Source: Procambarus clarkii (Eukaryota; Arthropoda; Malacostraca; Decapoda; Cambaridae). Taken from it: DNA of 64,000 bases. Each line of letters starts with the position of its first letter. Positions within the stretch are counted from its first letter, which is position 1. This document shows, in pieces, positions 21,076 to 33,005 of the stretch. Both the position numbers and the translations under genes were made by a program. Where the stretch lies: the NCBI RefSeq assembly GCF_040958095.1, contig NC_091181.1, positions 26,304,349-26,368,348 of the forward strand, given 5' to 3'. Under the pieces are notes generated by a model that had not been told where the DNA came from, ran no database searches, and saw only the letters and a list, made by a program, of their open reading frames with translations.

Positions 21076-21084
21076 AGTCATTAG

Positions 21085-22532
21085 TCATTAGAAGCGTTAG
21101 TACACCTTGGGTACCGTGCTGCCCTCTATATGGAGCGTTAGTACCCCTTGGGTACCGTGCTGCCCTCTAGACGGAGCGTTAGTACCCCTTGGGTACCGTG
21201 CTGCCCTCTATATGGAGCATTAGAACCCCTTGGGTACCGTGCTGCCCTCTATATGGAGCGTTAGTACCCCTTGGGTACCGTGCTGCCCTCTAGACGGAGC
21301 GTTAGTACCCCTTGGGTACCGTGCTGCCCTCTATATGGAGCGTTAGTACCCCTTGGGTACCGTGCTGTCCTCTAGACGGAGCGTTAGTACCGTGCTGCCC
21401 TCTAGACGGAGCGTTAGTACCCCTTGGGTACCGTGCTGCCCTCTAGACGGAGCGTTAGTACCCCTTGGGTACCGTGCTGTCCTCTATATGGAGCGTTAGT
21501 ACCCCTTGGGTACCGTGCTGCCCTCTAGGTGAAGCGTTAGTACCCCTTGGGTACCGTGCTGCCCTCTATATGGAGCGTTAGTACCCCTTGGGTACCGTGC
21601 TGTCCTCTATATGGAGCGTTAGTACCCCTTGGGTACCGTGCTGCCCTCTAGACGGAGCGTTAGTACCCCTTGGGTACCGTGCTGTCCTCTATATGGAGCG
21701 TTAGTACCCCTTGGGTACCGTGCTGCCCTCTAGACGGAGCGTTAGTACCCTTTGGGTACCGTGCTGCCCTCTATATGGAGCGTTAGTACCCCTTGGGTAC
21801 CGTGCTGCCCTCTAGGTGAAGCGTTAGTACCCCTTGGGTACCGTGCTGCCCTCTATATGGAGCGTTAGTACCCCTTGGGTACCGTGCTGCCCTCTATATG
21901 GAGCGTTAGTACCCCTTGGGTACCGTGCTGCCCTCTAGACGGAGCGTTAGTACCCCTTGGGTACCGTGCTGCCCTCTATATGGAGCGTTAGTACCCCTTG
22001 GGTACAGTGCTGCCCTCTATATGGAGCGTTAGTACCCCTTGGGTACAGAGCTGCCCTCTATATGGAGCGTTAGTACCCCTTGGGTACCGTGCTGCCCTCT
22101 ATATGGAGCGTTAGTACCCCTTGGGTACCGTGCTGCCCTCTAGGTGAAGCGTTAGTACCCCTTGGGTACCGTGCTGCCCTCTAGACGGAGCGTTAGTACC
22201 CCTTGGGTACCGTGCTGCCCTCTATATGGAGCGTTAGTACCCCTTGGGTACAGTGCTGCCCTCTATATGGAGCGTTAGAACCCCTTGGGTACCGTGCTGC
22301 CCTCTAGGTGAAGCGTTAGTACCCCTTGGGTACCGTGCTGCCCTCTAGGTGAAGCGTTAGTACCCCTTGAGTACAGTGCTGCCCTCTATATGGAGCGTTA
22401 GTACCCCTTGGGTACAGTGCTGCCCTCTAGACGGAGCGTTAGTACCCCTTGGGTACCGTGCTGCCCTCTATATGGAGCGTTAGTACCCCTTGGGTACCGT
22501 GCTGCCCTCTAGACGGAGCATTAGTACCGTGC
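21085..22532. repeat. 41-bp minisatellite, about 35 copies
   Basis: Units of 41 bp with GCGTTAGTACCCCTTGGGTA then CCGTGCTGCCCTCTA, ending in one of three alternative hexamers (TATGGA, GACGGA or GGTGAA). GTACCC-CTT-GGGTAC is an inverted repeat in each full unit. One unit near 21385 lacks the CCCCTTGGGTA segment. Confidence 0.97.
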
Positions 22533-22859
22533 TGTGCAGTGCCTGCTTGGTCTGTAGACATCCTCATGTGCAATATCAAGCTGCCCCCTTGTTGTGGAGC
22601 TCTAATGCAGTGCTGTAACGGTGACTGGCCTTACTCCTGCTCTCTCTCACTCACTCAGACGCACTCATTCACTCACTCACTCCCACAAGCACGCACTCAT
22701 CGAACCGCGAACTCAAACAACAATAAATTAGGCTTTTAACAAGATTTAAAAACACAGACTATACGTATCATATACACATCTACGCACATATATTTACTAT
22801 ACATATACATCTTTTACGATAACACATTTATCTCTGGCGAGGAAGCTAATATTTACAGA

Positions 22860-22864
<5 letters not shown>
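22533..22864. other. no gene seen
   Basis: Contains a short CTCACTCA-rich stretch at about 22645-22690 and AT-rich sequence. No credible ORF. Confidence 0.4.

Positions 22865-22926
<62 letters not shown>
22865..22926. repeat. (TA)n microsatellite
   Basis: About 62 bp of uninterrupted TA. Confidence 0.98.
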
Positions 22927-22929
<3 letters not shown>

Positions 22930-23077
22930 GTCAATCGCCAGTGATACAACCTATGTATAACAGCCTCTAATTATATGAATATGGCCAAACAGAGAACTCA
23001 TTGGCCAAACCGATAAAGTTCCTAAATAGCAGATATTTGGTGAAACAGCTGACACAGCCAGAGAAACACAGCCAATG

Positions 23078-23078
<1 letters not shown>

Positions 23079-23164
<86 letters not shown>
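23079..23164. repeat. (TA)n microsatellite
   Basis: About 86 bp of uninterrupted TA. Confidence 0.98.
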
Positions 23165-23168
<4 letters not shown>

Positions 23169-23575
23169 GTATATCACAATCAGAAAGTACAATGCATAAG
23201 GGATTGTACACAGTAAACAAGAAGGTAAACAAACTTATGCAAGTTAAGGTATCTTGATTGATGTGTGTGTCAGCCTGGCGACTCCTGACACCTGTTGCAC
23301 ACCTGTGATAAAATTCTTGATATATTCAGCGTATCTGGCCCAAAAACTCACGACACACACACACACACCTGGCATCTTTGGTAATCTTGGCATCTCTGGC
23401 ACCCCCTAATATATCTGGCAACCTTGACACATCTTAAACCCTCTGACACTACTGACATCCAGACATTTCTGGCAACCTTGACACATCTGGACTAGTGACA
23501 ATACAATTAAAGTATGCAGGTGTCCATAAGGACACTACCACATGGCTCCAACTGACGTTTTCAACCTTATGCAGT

Positions 23576-23578
<3 letters not shown>

Positions 23579-23650
<72 letters not shown>
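23579..23650. repeat. (TA)n microsatellite
   Basis: About 72 bp of uninterrupted TA. Confidence 0.98.
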
Positions 23651-23653
<3 letters not shown>

Positions 23654-23756
23654 CTCAAAGATATCCCCCACTCCCCAATTATAGATATAGATATTTAGTA
23701 AATGATAGTGAATAAGACTGTGCAAGTTTTGTCTATTCCAGGGTGGCCTCAGACGA

Positions 23757-23915
23757 CTAGTCAACCCGTCGACCAGTCAACCGGTCGATCAGTCAACCGG
23801 TCGACCAGTCAACCGGTCGATCAGTCAACCGGTCGACCAGTCAACCGATCGACCAGTCAACCGGTCGATCAGTCAACCGGTCGACCAGTCAACCGGTCGA
23901 CCAGTCAACCGGTAG
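23757..23915. repeat. 16-bp minisatellite, about 10 copies
   Basis: Unit CAGTCAACCGGTCGAC (16 bp) with GATC/GACC alternation. It holds two palindromes, ACCGGT and GTCGAC, so both strands look alike. Confidence 0.95.
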
Positions 23916-24465
23916 AGTACCGGTAGTCATGTATTTCAAGGATGCAACTGCAGTATTGTAAATACTAGAGCCTTAAGCAATACACCTTGAGATATATTGG
24001 TGTCCTTGGTGTAACATTGTGGAACGATACCTGCGTGTATGTGTGTGTGTGTGTTCACCTAGATCTACACACACACACACACACACACGTGTGGTCATAT
24101 ATAATATTCTAATCTATAGATTTCCTCGAATGTTGACGCCCCTCATTTCCACATCTCCGAGTCATTCAACGCTCACAACATCAATATGATTTACTTACGA
24201 CACGAAGGCCATATTTAATACAATGTAAATGTTTTCCATCTTCTACAGTTTGGTCACGTAAAAGATGTCATCAAGAGCTATAGTGCCCAAACGGTTCAGT
24301 GTGGGAGAGAGACACGGGGTGGCGCCAGTGGCCGGAAGCTAGTATTAATGTGTACGACGAGGGGCGCCACTGCTGGCCGCCCTGAGAAACTTCATACGCT
24401 GTATTGAGGACGTTGGTGTGAAGGAGTTTGTCGGAGTCGAGGTTCTGCTTCTGTTCGAACAACTA
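23916..24465. other. no gene seen
   Basis: Holds short CA and GT runs near 24035-24090. At about 24321-24382 there is an imperfect inverted repeat, GGCGCCAGTGGCC against GGCGCCACTGCTGGCC. No coding signal. Confidence 0.4.
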
Positions 24466-25023
24466 TTGCTTCACGCCTCTGCTCATACAACTATTGCTTC
24501 GCCCCTCTATTCATACAACAACGGCTTCACTCAGCTCATACACCCACAGCTTCACTCCTCTGCTCATTCAACCACGGCTTCACTCAGCTCATACACCCAC
24601 TGCTTCACTCCTCTGCTCATACAACCACTGCTTCACTCAGCTCATACACCCACAGCTTCACTCCTCTGCTCATACAACCACTGCTTCACTCAGCTCATAC
24701 ACCCACAGCTTCACTCCCCTGCTTATACAACCACTGCTTCACTCAGCTCATACACCCACAGCTTCACTCCTCTGCTCATACAACCACTGCTTCACTCAGC
24801 TCATACACCCACAGCTTCACTCCTCTGCTTATACAACCACTGCTTCACTCAGCTCATACACTTACAGCTTCACTCCTCTCCTCTGCTCATACAACCACGG
24901 CTTCACTCAGCTCATACACCCACAGCTTCACTCCTCTGCTCATACAACCACGGCTTCACTCAGCTCATACAACCACTGCTTCACTCAGCTCATACACCCA
25001 CAGCTTCACTCCTCTGCTCATAC
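24466..25023. repeat. 53-bp minisatellite, about 10 copies
   Basis: Period 53 bp, made of two diverged halves: GCTTCACTCCTCTGCTCATA with CAACCA, and CTGCTTCACTCAGCTCATAC with ACCCA. It therefore looks like an older 26-27 bp repeat amplified as a dimer. The 210- and 233-residue plus-strand ORFs (24418-25129) are artefacts of a stop-free array. Confidence 0.95.
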
Positions 25024-25248
25024 AGGCGCCGCAGCAATTCCTGGGAGTAGGTATGAGGGTGCCAAAATAGGTTTGTGCGCGGCAGAACTCTTCCTGGCCC
25101 ATGAGGCACGGTGCCAACCTCTGATATAATCAGGCATTTCCCTCACAGTTTCCAGCAGTCAGCTTGGGAATAGATGCTATCGGGTGGCTTTAATGTCAGC
25201 TGGTGGAGGTTGGTGGAGACTGCTGCTCTATGTACATTGTTTACATCA

Positions 25249-25392
<144 letters not shown>

Positions 25393-25568
25393 TGCACTAT
25401 GGTTCAGTGTTTGGTCGTTATATGGGCCATAAAGCCTTTCAGGTTCATAAACATTTCAGGCTCAGTTCTGACTTTGACAATTGGTCGTGTAAAGAATTTG
25501 AAAACAATGTCACCCGACATTGGCCAAAACACAGGAAAAAGCCAACAACAGAGTTCTTCAAACTCCCA

Positions 25569-25574
25569 TTTATT
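25569..25574 (-). promoter_or_regulatory. candidate polyadenylation signal of the BAG gene
   Basis: AATAAA on the minus strand, about 112 bp after the TAA stop. It would give a short 3' UTR. No downstream GU-rich element was examined beyond noting pyrimidine-rich flanks. Confidence 0.55.
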
Positions 25575-25685
25575 CATAGCAATGTCTATATATTAGTATA
25601 ATCCATGCACACACACACATATATATATTTACAGGACACTGAGACACAGCTAACAAGCTGATCACCAAATACGAGCCACTCCATC

Positions 25686-26360
25686 TTAGGCGGTAGTGTT
25701 TGGACCTTCAGGAGGGCCGCCATCGCTTGAGGTAGTTGCTGGTTCCTGCGACTCCGTCTCCATCTTCTCCGTGGAAGCCGATGGCTCGATCTTCTTCTCG
25801 ACGTCCCCCACGGATGTCGATGAGGCCAGATGAGAGTTTGTGCTCTCGTCAGGAGGCTTTACTGACTGCTGTTCCTCCTCCTGCTGGCGGCTGTTGGTGC
25901 CTTCCGCTGGATGCTCTGCGGGAGATTCCGTTGGTTGCTGTTTTTCAGGGACTACTGACGGCTGACACCGATTCGTTTCTGTTTCCATAGACTCGGCAGT
26001 AGGTTCCTGCTTCTTGTCCTCCACTTTTGGCTCACTGGCTTTGGCTTCGAGTGCAGATATAGCAGCATTTATGTCCTTAATAACGGCTCTTCGCGCCTTT
26101 CGGACTTCGTCGCAGCCGTCTGGGTCGACGTTGTCCAGCTGCAGCAATGCCCGTGTCAGCATTTCATCCAAATAAAGGAACTCTCGGTCTTTTTTGGTTC
26201 CCTGGAAGCCATTAACTTTGTCTATATATTCTTCTATTGACGCCCGTACTGCCTCAATCTGTGCCAAACGTGGGTCTTTGGCTGGGGACTGAGTCTTACG
26301 CTCAGGCTGTGTGTCTGTCTGGTCCTGAGATTGATGAGGCTGCTGCTGCTGGGAGTGTTG

Positions 26361-26395
<35 letters not shown>

Positions 26396-27749
26396 CCGGT
26401 TGAGGAATAGGTTCTGGATGAGGAGGAGTTTGCTGTGCCTGAGAATGAGGTTGTGGTCTAAACAAGGGCTTCTGTTGCCTCTGTTGTTGTTGTGGCTGTT
26501 GCTGCTGCTGTGGCTGGTGCTGTTGTGGCTGGTACTGTTGCGGATGCTGCTGATGTGCTCCCTGATACTGTTGTGGATGCTGCTGCTGTGCTCCCTGATA
26601 CTGTTGTGGATGCTGCTGCTGTGCTCCCTGATACTGTTGTGGATGCTGTTGCTGTGCTGTCTGATACTGTTGTGGATGCTGCTGCTGCCTAGTTTGGCCC
26701 CACTGGCCAGAAGGCTTTTGTGTGTTATTCGAGTCTTCGTTAACTATGGGACCATCACGGCCCTCCACAAAGATGGGAATGTTGCGAACAACACTTGGCC
26801 TCTGACCTGCCTGCCTGTTGGGCTGCTGAGGGGGAGGTGGTGGTGGAGGCTGTTGCTGCTGGTAGGAGTACTGTTGGTACTGTTGTGGCTCCTGGTTCTG
26901 TTGTGGATATTGCTGGTACTGTGGTTGGGGATGCTGGTATTGCCACTGCGAGTCTGCCATCGGTTGTTGCTGGTGCTGCCACTGCTGTTCGGGCATTTGT
27001 TGGGGTGGTTGCTGCTCGACGAACTGCTGAGGCTGTTGCTGGGTTTCTTGTTGCTGTTTATTTGCAGGGACGAAAGGCTTGGGCACAGTATTGAACTTGG
27101 CGGGGAGTGGGGACACCGGTGTGGCCTTTGGGTGCGGCGAACCGGGGCTCTGTGGTGCCTGTGGCGTTATGTTAATTTTCGAGACAAACCTTTGTTGGGT
27201 TGGTGGCGTCTGTGTATCATGTGTCACAGGCTGTTCGGCCATTTCCGGGGGCGCAGACGCACAGCGAGTCGTCCGAGGCACATTGTCAGAGTGGTCGCTG
27301 GCGTCCACTGCGGAGGTGGTGCGCACTGGATACTGATTGCTCTTCCTGTTGCCTCCTATCTTGGAGGAGAGTGGCGCAACGGGCTCATTTTCCTGTTGTT
27401 GCTGTTGTTCTGATGACACTGGAGGTGCTGGGGCCTCAAGTCGGATAGGTATTTCGTGGCTGGGAACGTCTGAAGATCCAGCCGAGCCCTGGGATGACTT
27501 GTCTGTGGCCCCAGCGTCACAGGAATCATCCTCCGAAGTTGCGCTCATAGCTGAGCCTCCCGAACTGCGCCTCTCCCGCCAGGGGCCCCCACGGCGGCCC
27601 AAAGTGGCAAAGTGCGGAGCGTGGGACATTCGTGTGGCCAAGTCACTCATGTCGTCGTCCTCGGACATCCAGTTGGGCATGCGGAACATCTGGTGGCGGC
27701 CGCGCAGGTCATCCATTCCTCGGCGTGCAAAGTCTTCTCCGTCTTCAGC
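25686..27749 (-). CDS. stv: BAG-domain co-chaperone (BAG3/starvin/Samui-like), 3'-terminal exon
   Basis: BAG proteins bind the Hsp70 ATPase domain and act as nucleotide-exchange factors; BAG3 and fly Starvin work with small heat-shock proteins in chaperone-assisted autophagy, notably in muscle. The exon starts after a splice acceptor at 27750 and is open for 687 codons to the TAA at 25686. The Met at 27716 is internal, since 11 in-frame codons (AEDGEDFARRG) precede it. Numbered from that Met: an acidic/Arg-rich start (1-65), IPIRLE at 89-94, a Gln/Pro-rich region (about 213-465), IPIFVEGR at 313-320, four QQHPQQYQ(G/T)A-type repeats (about 345-396), and five Met-Pro pairs (about 442-451). The BAG domain is at about 481-558, with EEYIDKVNGF, YLDEMLTRALLQLD and ARRAVIKDINAAISALE matching its three helices, and a Pro/Glu/Ser-rich tail follows. 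The two IPI motifs resemble the IPV motifs by which BAG3 binds HSPB8 and HSPB6. No WW domain is seen. 5' exons were not found in the window. Confidence 0.9.
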
Positions 27750-27777
27750 CTGTGGGAAAAAAAGGAGTGTTGTTAGG
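27750..27777 (-). promoter_or_regulatory. 3' splice site and branch-point candidate of the BAG gene
   Basis: Reading the minus strand: CCCCTAACAACACTCC, then seven T, CCCACAG and the exon. CTAAC lies about 24 bases before the AG, a standard metazoan arrangement. The reading frame is open across the junction, so the Met at 27716 need not be the start. Confidence 0.8.
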
Positions 27778-28147
27778 GGCCTTCATTATCCACCCGTGGA
27801 CGTAATCACTATACCGGGACGGAGCTGAGAATGATAACGGTGATTAGTGTGGGAAAATACTATGATAAAAGAGGAGAATCGCATAGGACCTTAGCTAAGA
27901 ATTTGCACTTTTTACTTTTTCATTTTAATGAAATATATACAGGACTTTATTTCCAAGTCCTATGTAGTTATCCTCTTTTATCAATCATGGTATTTTTTCC
28001 AACAATTTGAACAGAATTTAAAGTGTAGTTGTAAGAATAACATAAATAATAATGAAGATTAGGCTACTATAATAATCATTTAAAATCTTATAATAATAAT
28101 AATAATAATTAAAATAATAGCCACTGCCCTAGTAAGAAGATAATCTG
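27778..28147. other. intron sequence of the BAG gene (inferred)
   Basis: AT-rich, with an (AAT)n run at about 28091-28110. It holds no coding signal and no upstream exon that I can recognise. Confidence 0.4.
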
Positions 28148-28405
28148 GGGCCAGATTAACGAAGCAGTAGCTCAGGTACTTACGAACGTGTACATCTTTC
28201 CTCAATTTTTGACCACTTTGGTTACATTTATTAAGCAGTTTACAAGCATGATAACTTCCCACTCAGCTGTTGTTATTGTCATAAAGAGCCTCCTAGTGCT
28301 TCGAAGCTCATTAACTGTTTAATAATTGTAAACAAAGCCGCCAAAGATTGAGAAAAGATGTACAGGTTCGTAAGTGCTTGCGTAACGGCTTCTCGAATCT
28401 GGCCC
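28148..28405. mobile_element. fold-back MITE, copy 2
   Basis: Same element as 6222-6481, with about 85 percent similar blocks by eye (GTACATCTTTCCTCAATTTT, AAGCCGCCAAAGATTGAG). The terminal repeats have decayed (GGGCCAGATTAACGAAGC against GGCTTCTCGAATCTGGCCC). It probably lies in an intron of the BAG gene. Confidence 0.85.
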
Positions 28406-28727
28406 CCGACACGCTCAAGTGGCCACCCTCATACAAAGAAATAGTTACCAAAGTTCACTACTGTTCATTTAAGAGCCTAGGAGACGCTCCTGAGACACAA
28501 GTGTTCATGGAGAAGCTTTTTACCACAACATTCAAAGAGTTTTTTTGCATCAAAATGAAGAACAGACCCAATACTTATGTACCGATAAGTGTATTAATTA
28601 ATAAACCGAATTTTCGGATGAACCTCCTTTATCAAGGTGGTGAGTAAACACTGTGTACTCACCTAGAATCTTCCCGGCTTAGTGACTTCTTTTGATAATT
28701 ACTTACTTACTTTCTTTCAACACTACC
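28406..28727. other. no gene seen
   Basis: A small plus-strand ORF runs from the MITE into this stretch (28348-28647) without any domain. Nothing else stands out. Confidence 0.4.
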
Positions 28728-29030
28728 ATACATGTCGACACTAATATACATATCGACACTAATATACATGTCGACACCAACAAACAGGTCGACACTACTA
28801 TACATGTCGACACTACTATACATGTCAACACTAACATACATGTCGACACCAACAAACAGGTCGACACTACTATACATGTCGACACTACTATACATGTCGA
28901 CACTAACATACATGTCGACACTACTATACATGTCGAAACCAACATACATGTCGACACCAACAAACAGGTCGACACTTTACATGCCGACACTAACAAACAG
29001 GTCGACACTAACATACACATTCTGAAAACT
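28728..29030. repeat. 18-bp minisatellite, about 17 copies
   Basis: Units of 18 bp with CATGTCGACACTACTATA or CAGGTCGACACCAACAAA variants. The unit contains the palindrome TGTCGACA. Its length is a multiple of 3, so frames stay open on both strands (VDTTIH-type repeats) without meaning. Confidence 0.95.
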
Positions 29031-29059
29031 AGTCAACTACCAACAAAGCTGTACATGCT

Positions 29060-29122
29060 GATGCCACAAATACACAAATACACAGATACACAAATACACA
29101 AATACACAGATACACAAATACT
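29060..29122. repeat. ACACAAAT/ACACAGAT short tandem repeat
   Basis: Octamer repeat ATACACAA / ATACACAG, about seven copies. Confidence 0.85.
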
Positions 29123-30525
29123 CAGCCTGTAGCCTACAAACTCGATTTAGCTAGGCTACAGGCTGACGATATTCGCAATGCATCACCAAAACAAGACACC
29201 AGGTTGATCATGCCTCCAGTAAACAATCTTTCGACACTGGAAACGTTAACGAAACCAATAAACCCCATTTTAATATTCTACAGTATGTCCACATTAGAAG
29301 AGAAGTTACAGATTTTGTAAACGGTGGTACAAGCAATACAGATACAGGTGTCGACGTTGTACACAGGATGCCAACAGTCACCGCTCCATTGGTGGACAAG
29401 GCTGTGGTAATAATGGGGGTGGTGGTAGTGGTGGTGGTGGGAGATGATGGTGGTGGGGGATGATGGTGGTGGTGGTGGTGGACTACAGAGGTGAACGCCC
29501 TGCAGGTGGCGCTAAGAGGTGGGGAAGGGGGAGGGAGGGAGATGGAAAATGGTGGTGAGGGAGGAAGGAATGGTGGTGAGGGGGAATGGAATGGTGGTGA
29601 GAGAGGAGGGAAATATCGGGGCACGGGAAGGAGGTGGACGGGAACTCGAGATAGGCAAAAAAAAAAAAAATACCAATGTTGTGGAAAGGACTAAGTGGAA
29701 TAGGTGAGGGGGGGGGTGAGGGGGGGGGGGCGTCGTTGGTGAGACAAGGGGGGGGGAGGGGTAAGGTGGTTGGTGTAAGGTAACCCTGAGATACACACTA
29801 GCCACACCTTATACTCCCCCCCCCCTTCACCCCTCGCCAATCATAACCCCCCACCAGTCCCAGGACAGGTGTACACACGGGTACAGGTGGTATAGAATAG
29901 CACAGATGTACATAAGTGTACAGGTGTGCACATTGAGACACGCGGACCATCATTTATGAGCCAAAATGACAGGTTATTTGCCAGCATCACGTATGGGGTC
30001 GAATCTAATAAACAAGTAGCCTAATATAAGCTACTTTTATATATACACTACATAAACTTTTAAGCTACTTTTATATATACACAAAATGTGCATAAATAGT
30101 ATAGAAACTAAGCGATTCATAAAAATTAAACATTGGAAACGAAAACTGGGCCTTTTAATCTACACTCAACCATTAACAAATTCAAGGTGAACCTACTCCT
30201 AATCCAGTTTTTGGCTTCGATATGCATCTGTTTCAGTAGCAGTATTGAGACGTCCGCTTACCCAAACAAAGACGCATTCATTACGTCATGTAAACGTCCT
30301 TAGCAAACTGCGTTCCCTCAGGAGACAGAATTGTATCAAATGACATGCTTTCACCCAGTCCCTCCGAGCGTTTGGACACCCCCGAGTAACGGACGAATGA
30401 GAAAAACATTCTCAGTGCTCCACTAACCTCTGAACATTCCACACTAACGGCCATAAACGGTAAAAATAGACAATAATAGAGGGTAATCTAGTGATAAAAT
30501 ATACTATTTGGTTGCAACACTTGGA
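29123..30525. other. no gene; GGT-rich and G-run tract
   Basis: Contains (GGT)n/GGTGAT-rich DNA at about 29410-29480, purine-rich GAGGG sequence at 29519-29620, long G runs at 29706-29762 and a C run at 29815-29825. The Pro/His-rich minus-strand ORFs there are composition artefacts. The rest is AT-rich. Confidence 0.5.
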
Positions 30526-31838
30526 ACACCAAATACAAGCACCTTCTGGAACACCCCCCCCCATCACAATCACCTCCTGGAACACCAAATACAATCACCT
30601 CCTGGAACACCCACAACACAAGCACCTCCTGGAACACCCCCAACACAATCACCTGGAACACCCACAACACAAGCACCTCCTGGAACACCCCCACCACAAT
30701 CACCTCCTGGAACACTCGCAACAGTCACCTGGAACACCCCCAACACAATCACCTGGAACACCCCCAACACAATCACCTGGAACACCCCAACACAAGCACC
30801 TCCTGGAACACCCCCACCACAATCACCTGAAACACCTCCAACACAATCACCTCCTGGAACACCCCCAACACAAACACCTCCTAGAACACCCCAACACAAG
30901 CACCTCCTGGAACACCCCCACCACAATCACCTGAAACACCTCCAACACAATCACCTCCTGGAACACGCCCAACACAATCACCTCCTGGAACACCCCCAAC
31001 ACAAGCACCTCCTGGAACACCCCCAACACAAGCACCTCCTGGAACACCCCCAACACAAGCACCTCCTGGAACACCCCCAACACAAGCACCTCCTGGAACA
31101 CCCCCAACACAAGCACCTCCTGGAACACCCCAACACAAGCACCTCCTGGAACACCCCCACCACAATCACCTGAAACACCTCCAACACAATCACCTCCTGG
31201 AACACCCCAACACAAGCACCTCCTGGAACACCCCAACACAAGCACCTCCTGGAACACCCCAACACAAGCACCTCCTGGAACACCCCCACCACAATCACCT
31301 GAAACACCTCCAACACAATCACCTCCTGGAACACCCCCACCACAATCACCTGAAACACCTCCAACACAATCACCTCCTGGAACACGCCCAACACAATCAC
31401 CTCCTGGAACACCCCCAACACAAACACCTCCTGGAACACCCCCAACACAAACACCTCCTGGAACACCCCCAACACAATCACCTGGAACACCCACAACACA
31501 AGCACCTCCTGGAACACCCCCACCACAATCACCTCCTGGAACACCCCCAACACAATCACCTGGAACACCCCCAACACAATCACCTGGAACACCCCCACCA
31601 CAATCACCTCCTGGAGCACCCGCAACACAGTCACCTGGAACACCCCCAACACAATCACCTGGAACACCCACAACACAATCACCTGGAACACCCACAACAC
31701 AAACACCTCCTGGAACACCCCCAACACAATCACCTGGAACACCCACAACACAAGCACCTCCTGGAACACCCCCACCACAATCACCTCCTGGAACACCCCC
31801 AACACAATCACCTGGAACACCCCCAACACAAGTACCTC
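30526..31838. repeat. 27/24-bp minisatellite with higher-order blocks, about 50 copies
   Basis: Two unit types alternate: a 27-bp CACCTCCTGGAACACCCCCA with ACACAAG, and a 24-bp form lacking CTC. A recognisable block (CACCACAATCACCTGAAAC with ACCTCCAACACAAT) recurs at about 30820, 30920, 31160, 31285 and 31335, giving a higher-order structure. The left 80 bp are the most diverged. Large ORFs on both strands, up to 390 residues, are artefacts. Confidence 0.96.
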
Positions 31839-32651
<813 letters not shown>

Positions 32652-32654
32652 GTT

Positions 32655-33005
32655 CACATAGTTGTGTTTGCGGGTGTTGAGCTCTGGCTCTTTGGTCCCG
32701 CCTCTCAACTGTCAATCAACTGGTGTACAGGTTCCTGAGCCTACTGGGCTCTATCATATCTACACTTGAAACTGTGTATGGAGTCAGCCTCCACCACATT
32801 ACTGCCTAATGCATTCCACCTGTTAACTACTCTGACACTGAAAAAGTTCTTGCAAACGTCCCTATGGCTCATTTGGATACTCTTTTTTCCACCTGTGTCC
32901 CCTTGTTCGCGTAGCACCTGTGTTAAATAGTTTGTCTTTATCTACCCTGCCAATTCCTCTGAGAATTTTGTAGGTAGTGATCATGTCTCCCCGAGACATG
33001 ACCAT
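32655..33005 (-). pseudogene. LINE 3' end, dead fragment, tail i
   Basis: Minus-strand copy of the CR1/Jockey-like LINE. It covers the end of ORF2 (TYKILRGIGRVDKDKLFNT, SHRDV, FFSVRVVNRWNALGS, VVEADSIHSFKCRYDRAQ) and the 3' UTR tail i (TTGATTGACAGTTGAGAGGC). It is 5'-truncated, with small lesions in the coding part. Confidence 0.88.

Noticed and set aside
24418-25129. 210 and 233 residue plus-strand ORFs rich in Ser, His and Thr
   Set aside because: Products of the 53-bp minisatellite; no domain, and two frames are equally good.
26331-27413. 360-residue plus-strand ORF rich in Leu
   Set aside because: It is antisense to the Gln-rich part of the BAG exon (CAG/CTG codons read as Leu), not a separate membrane protein.
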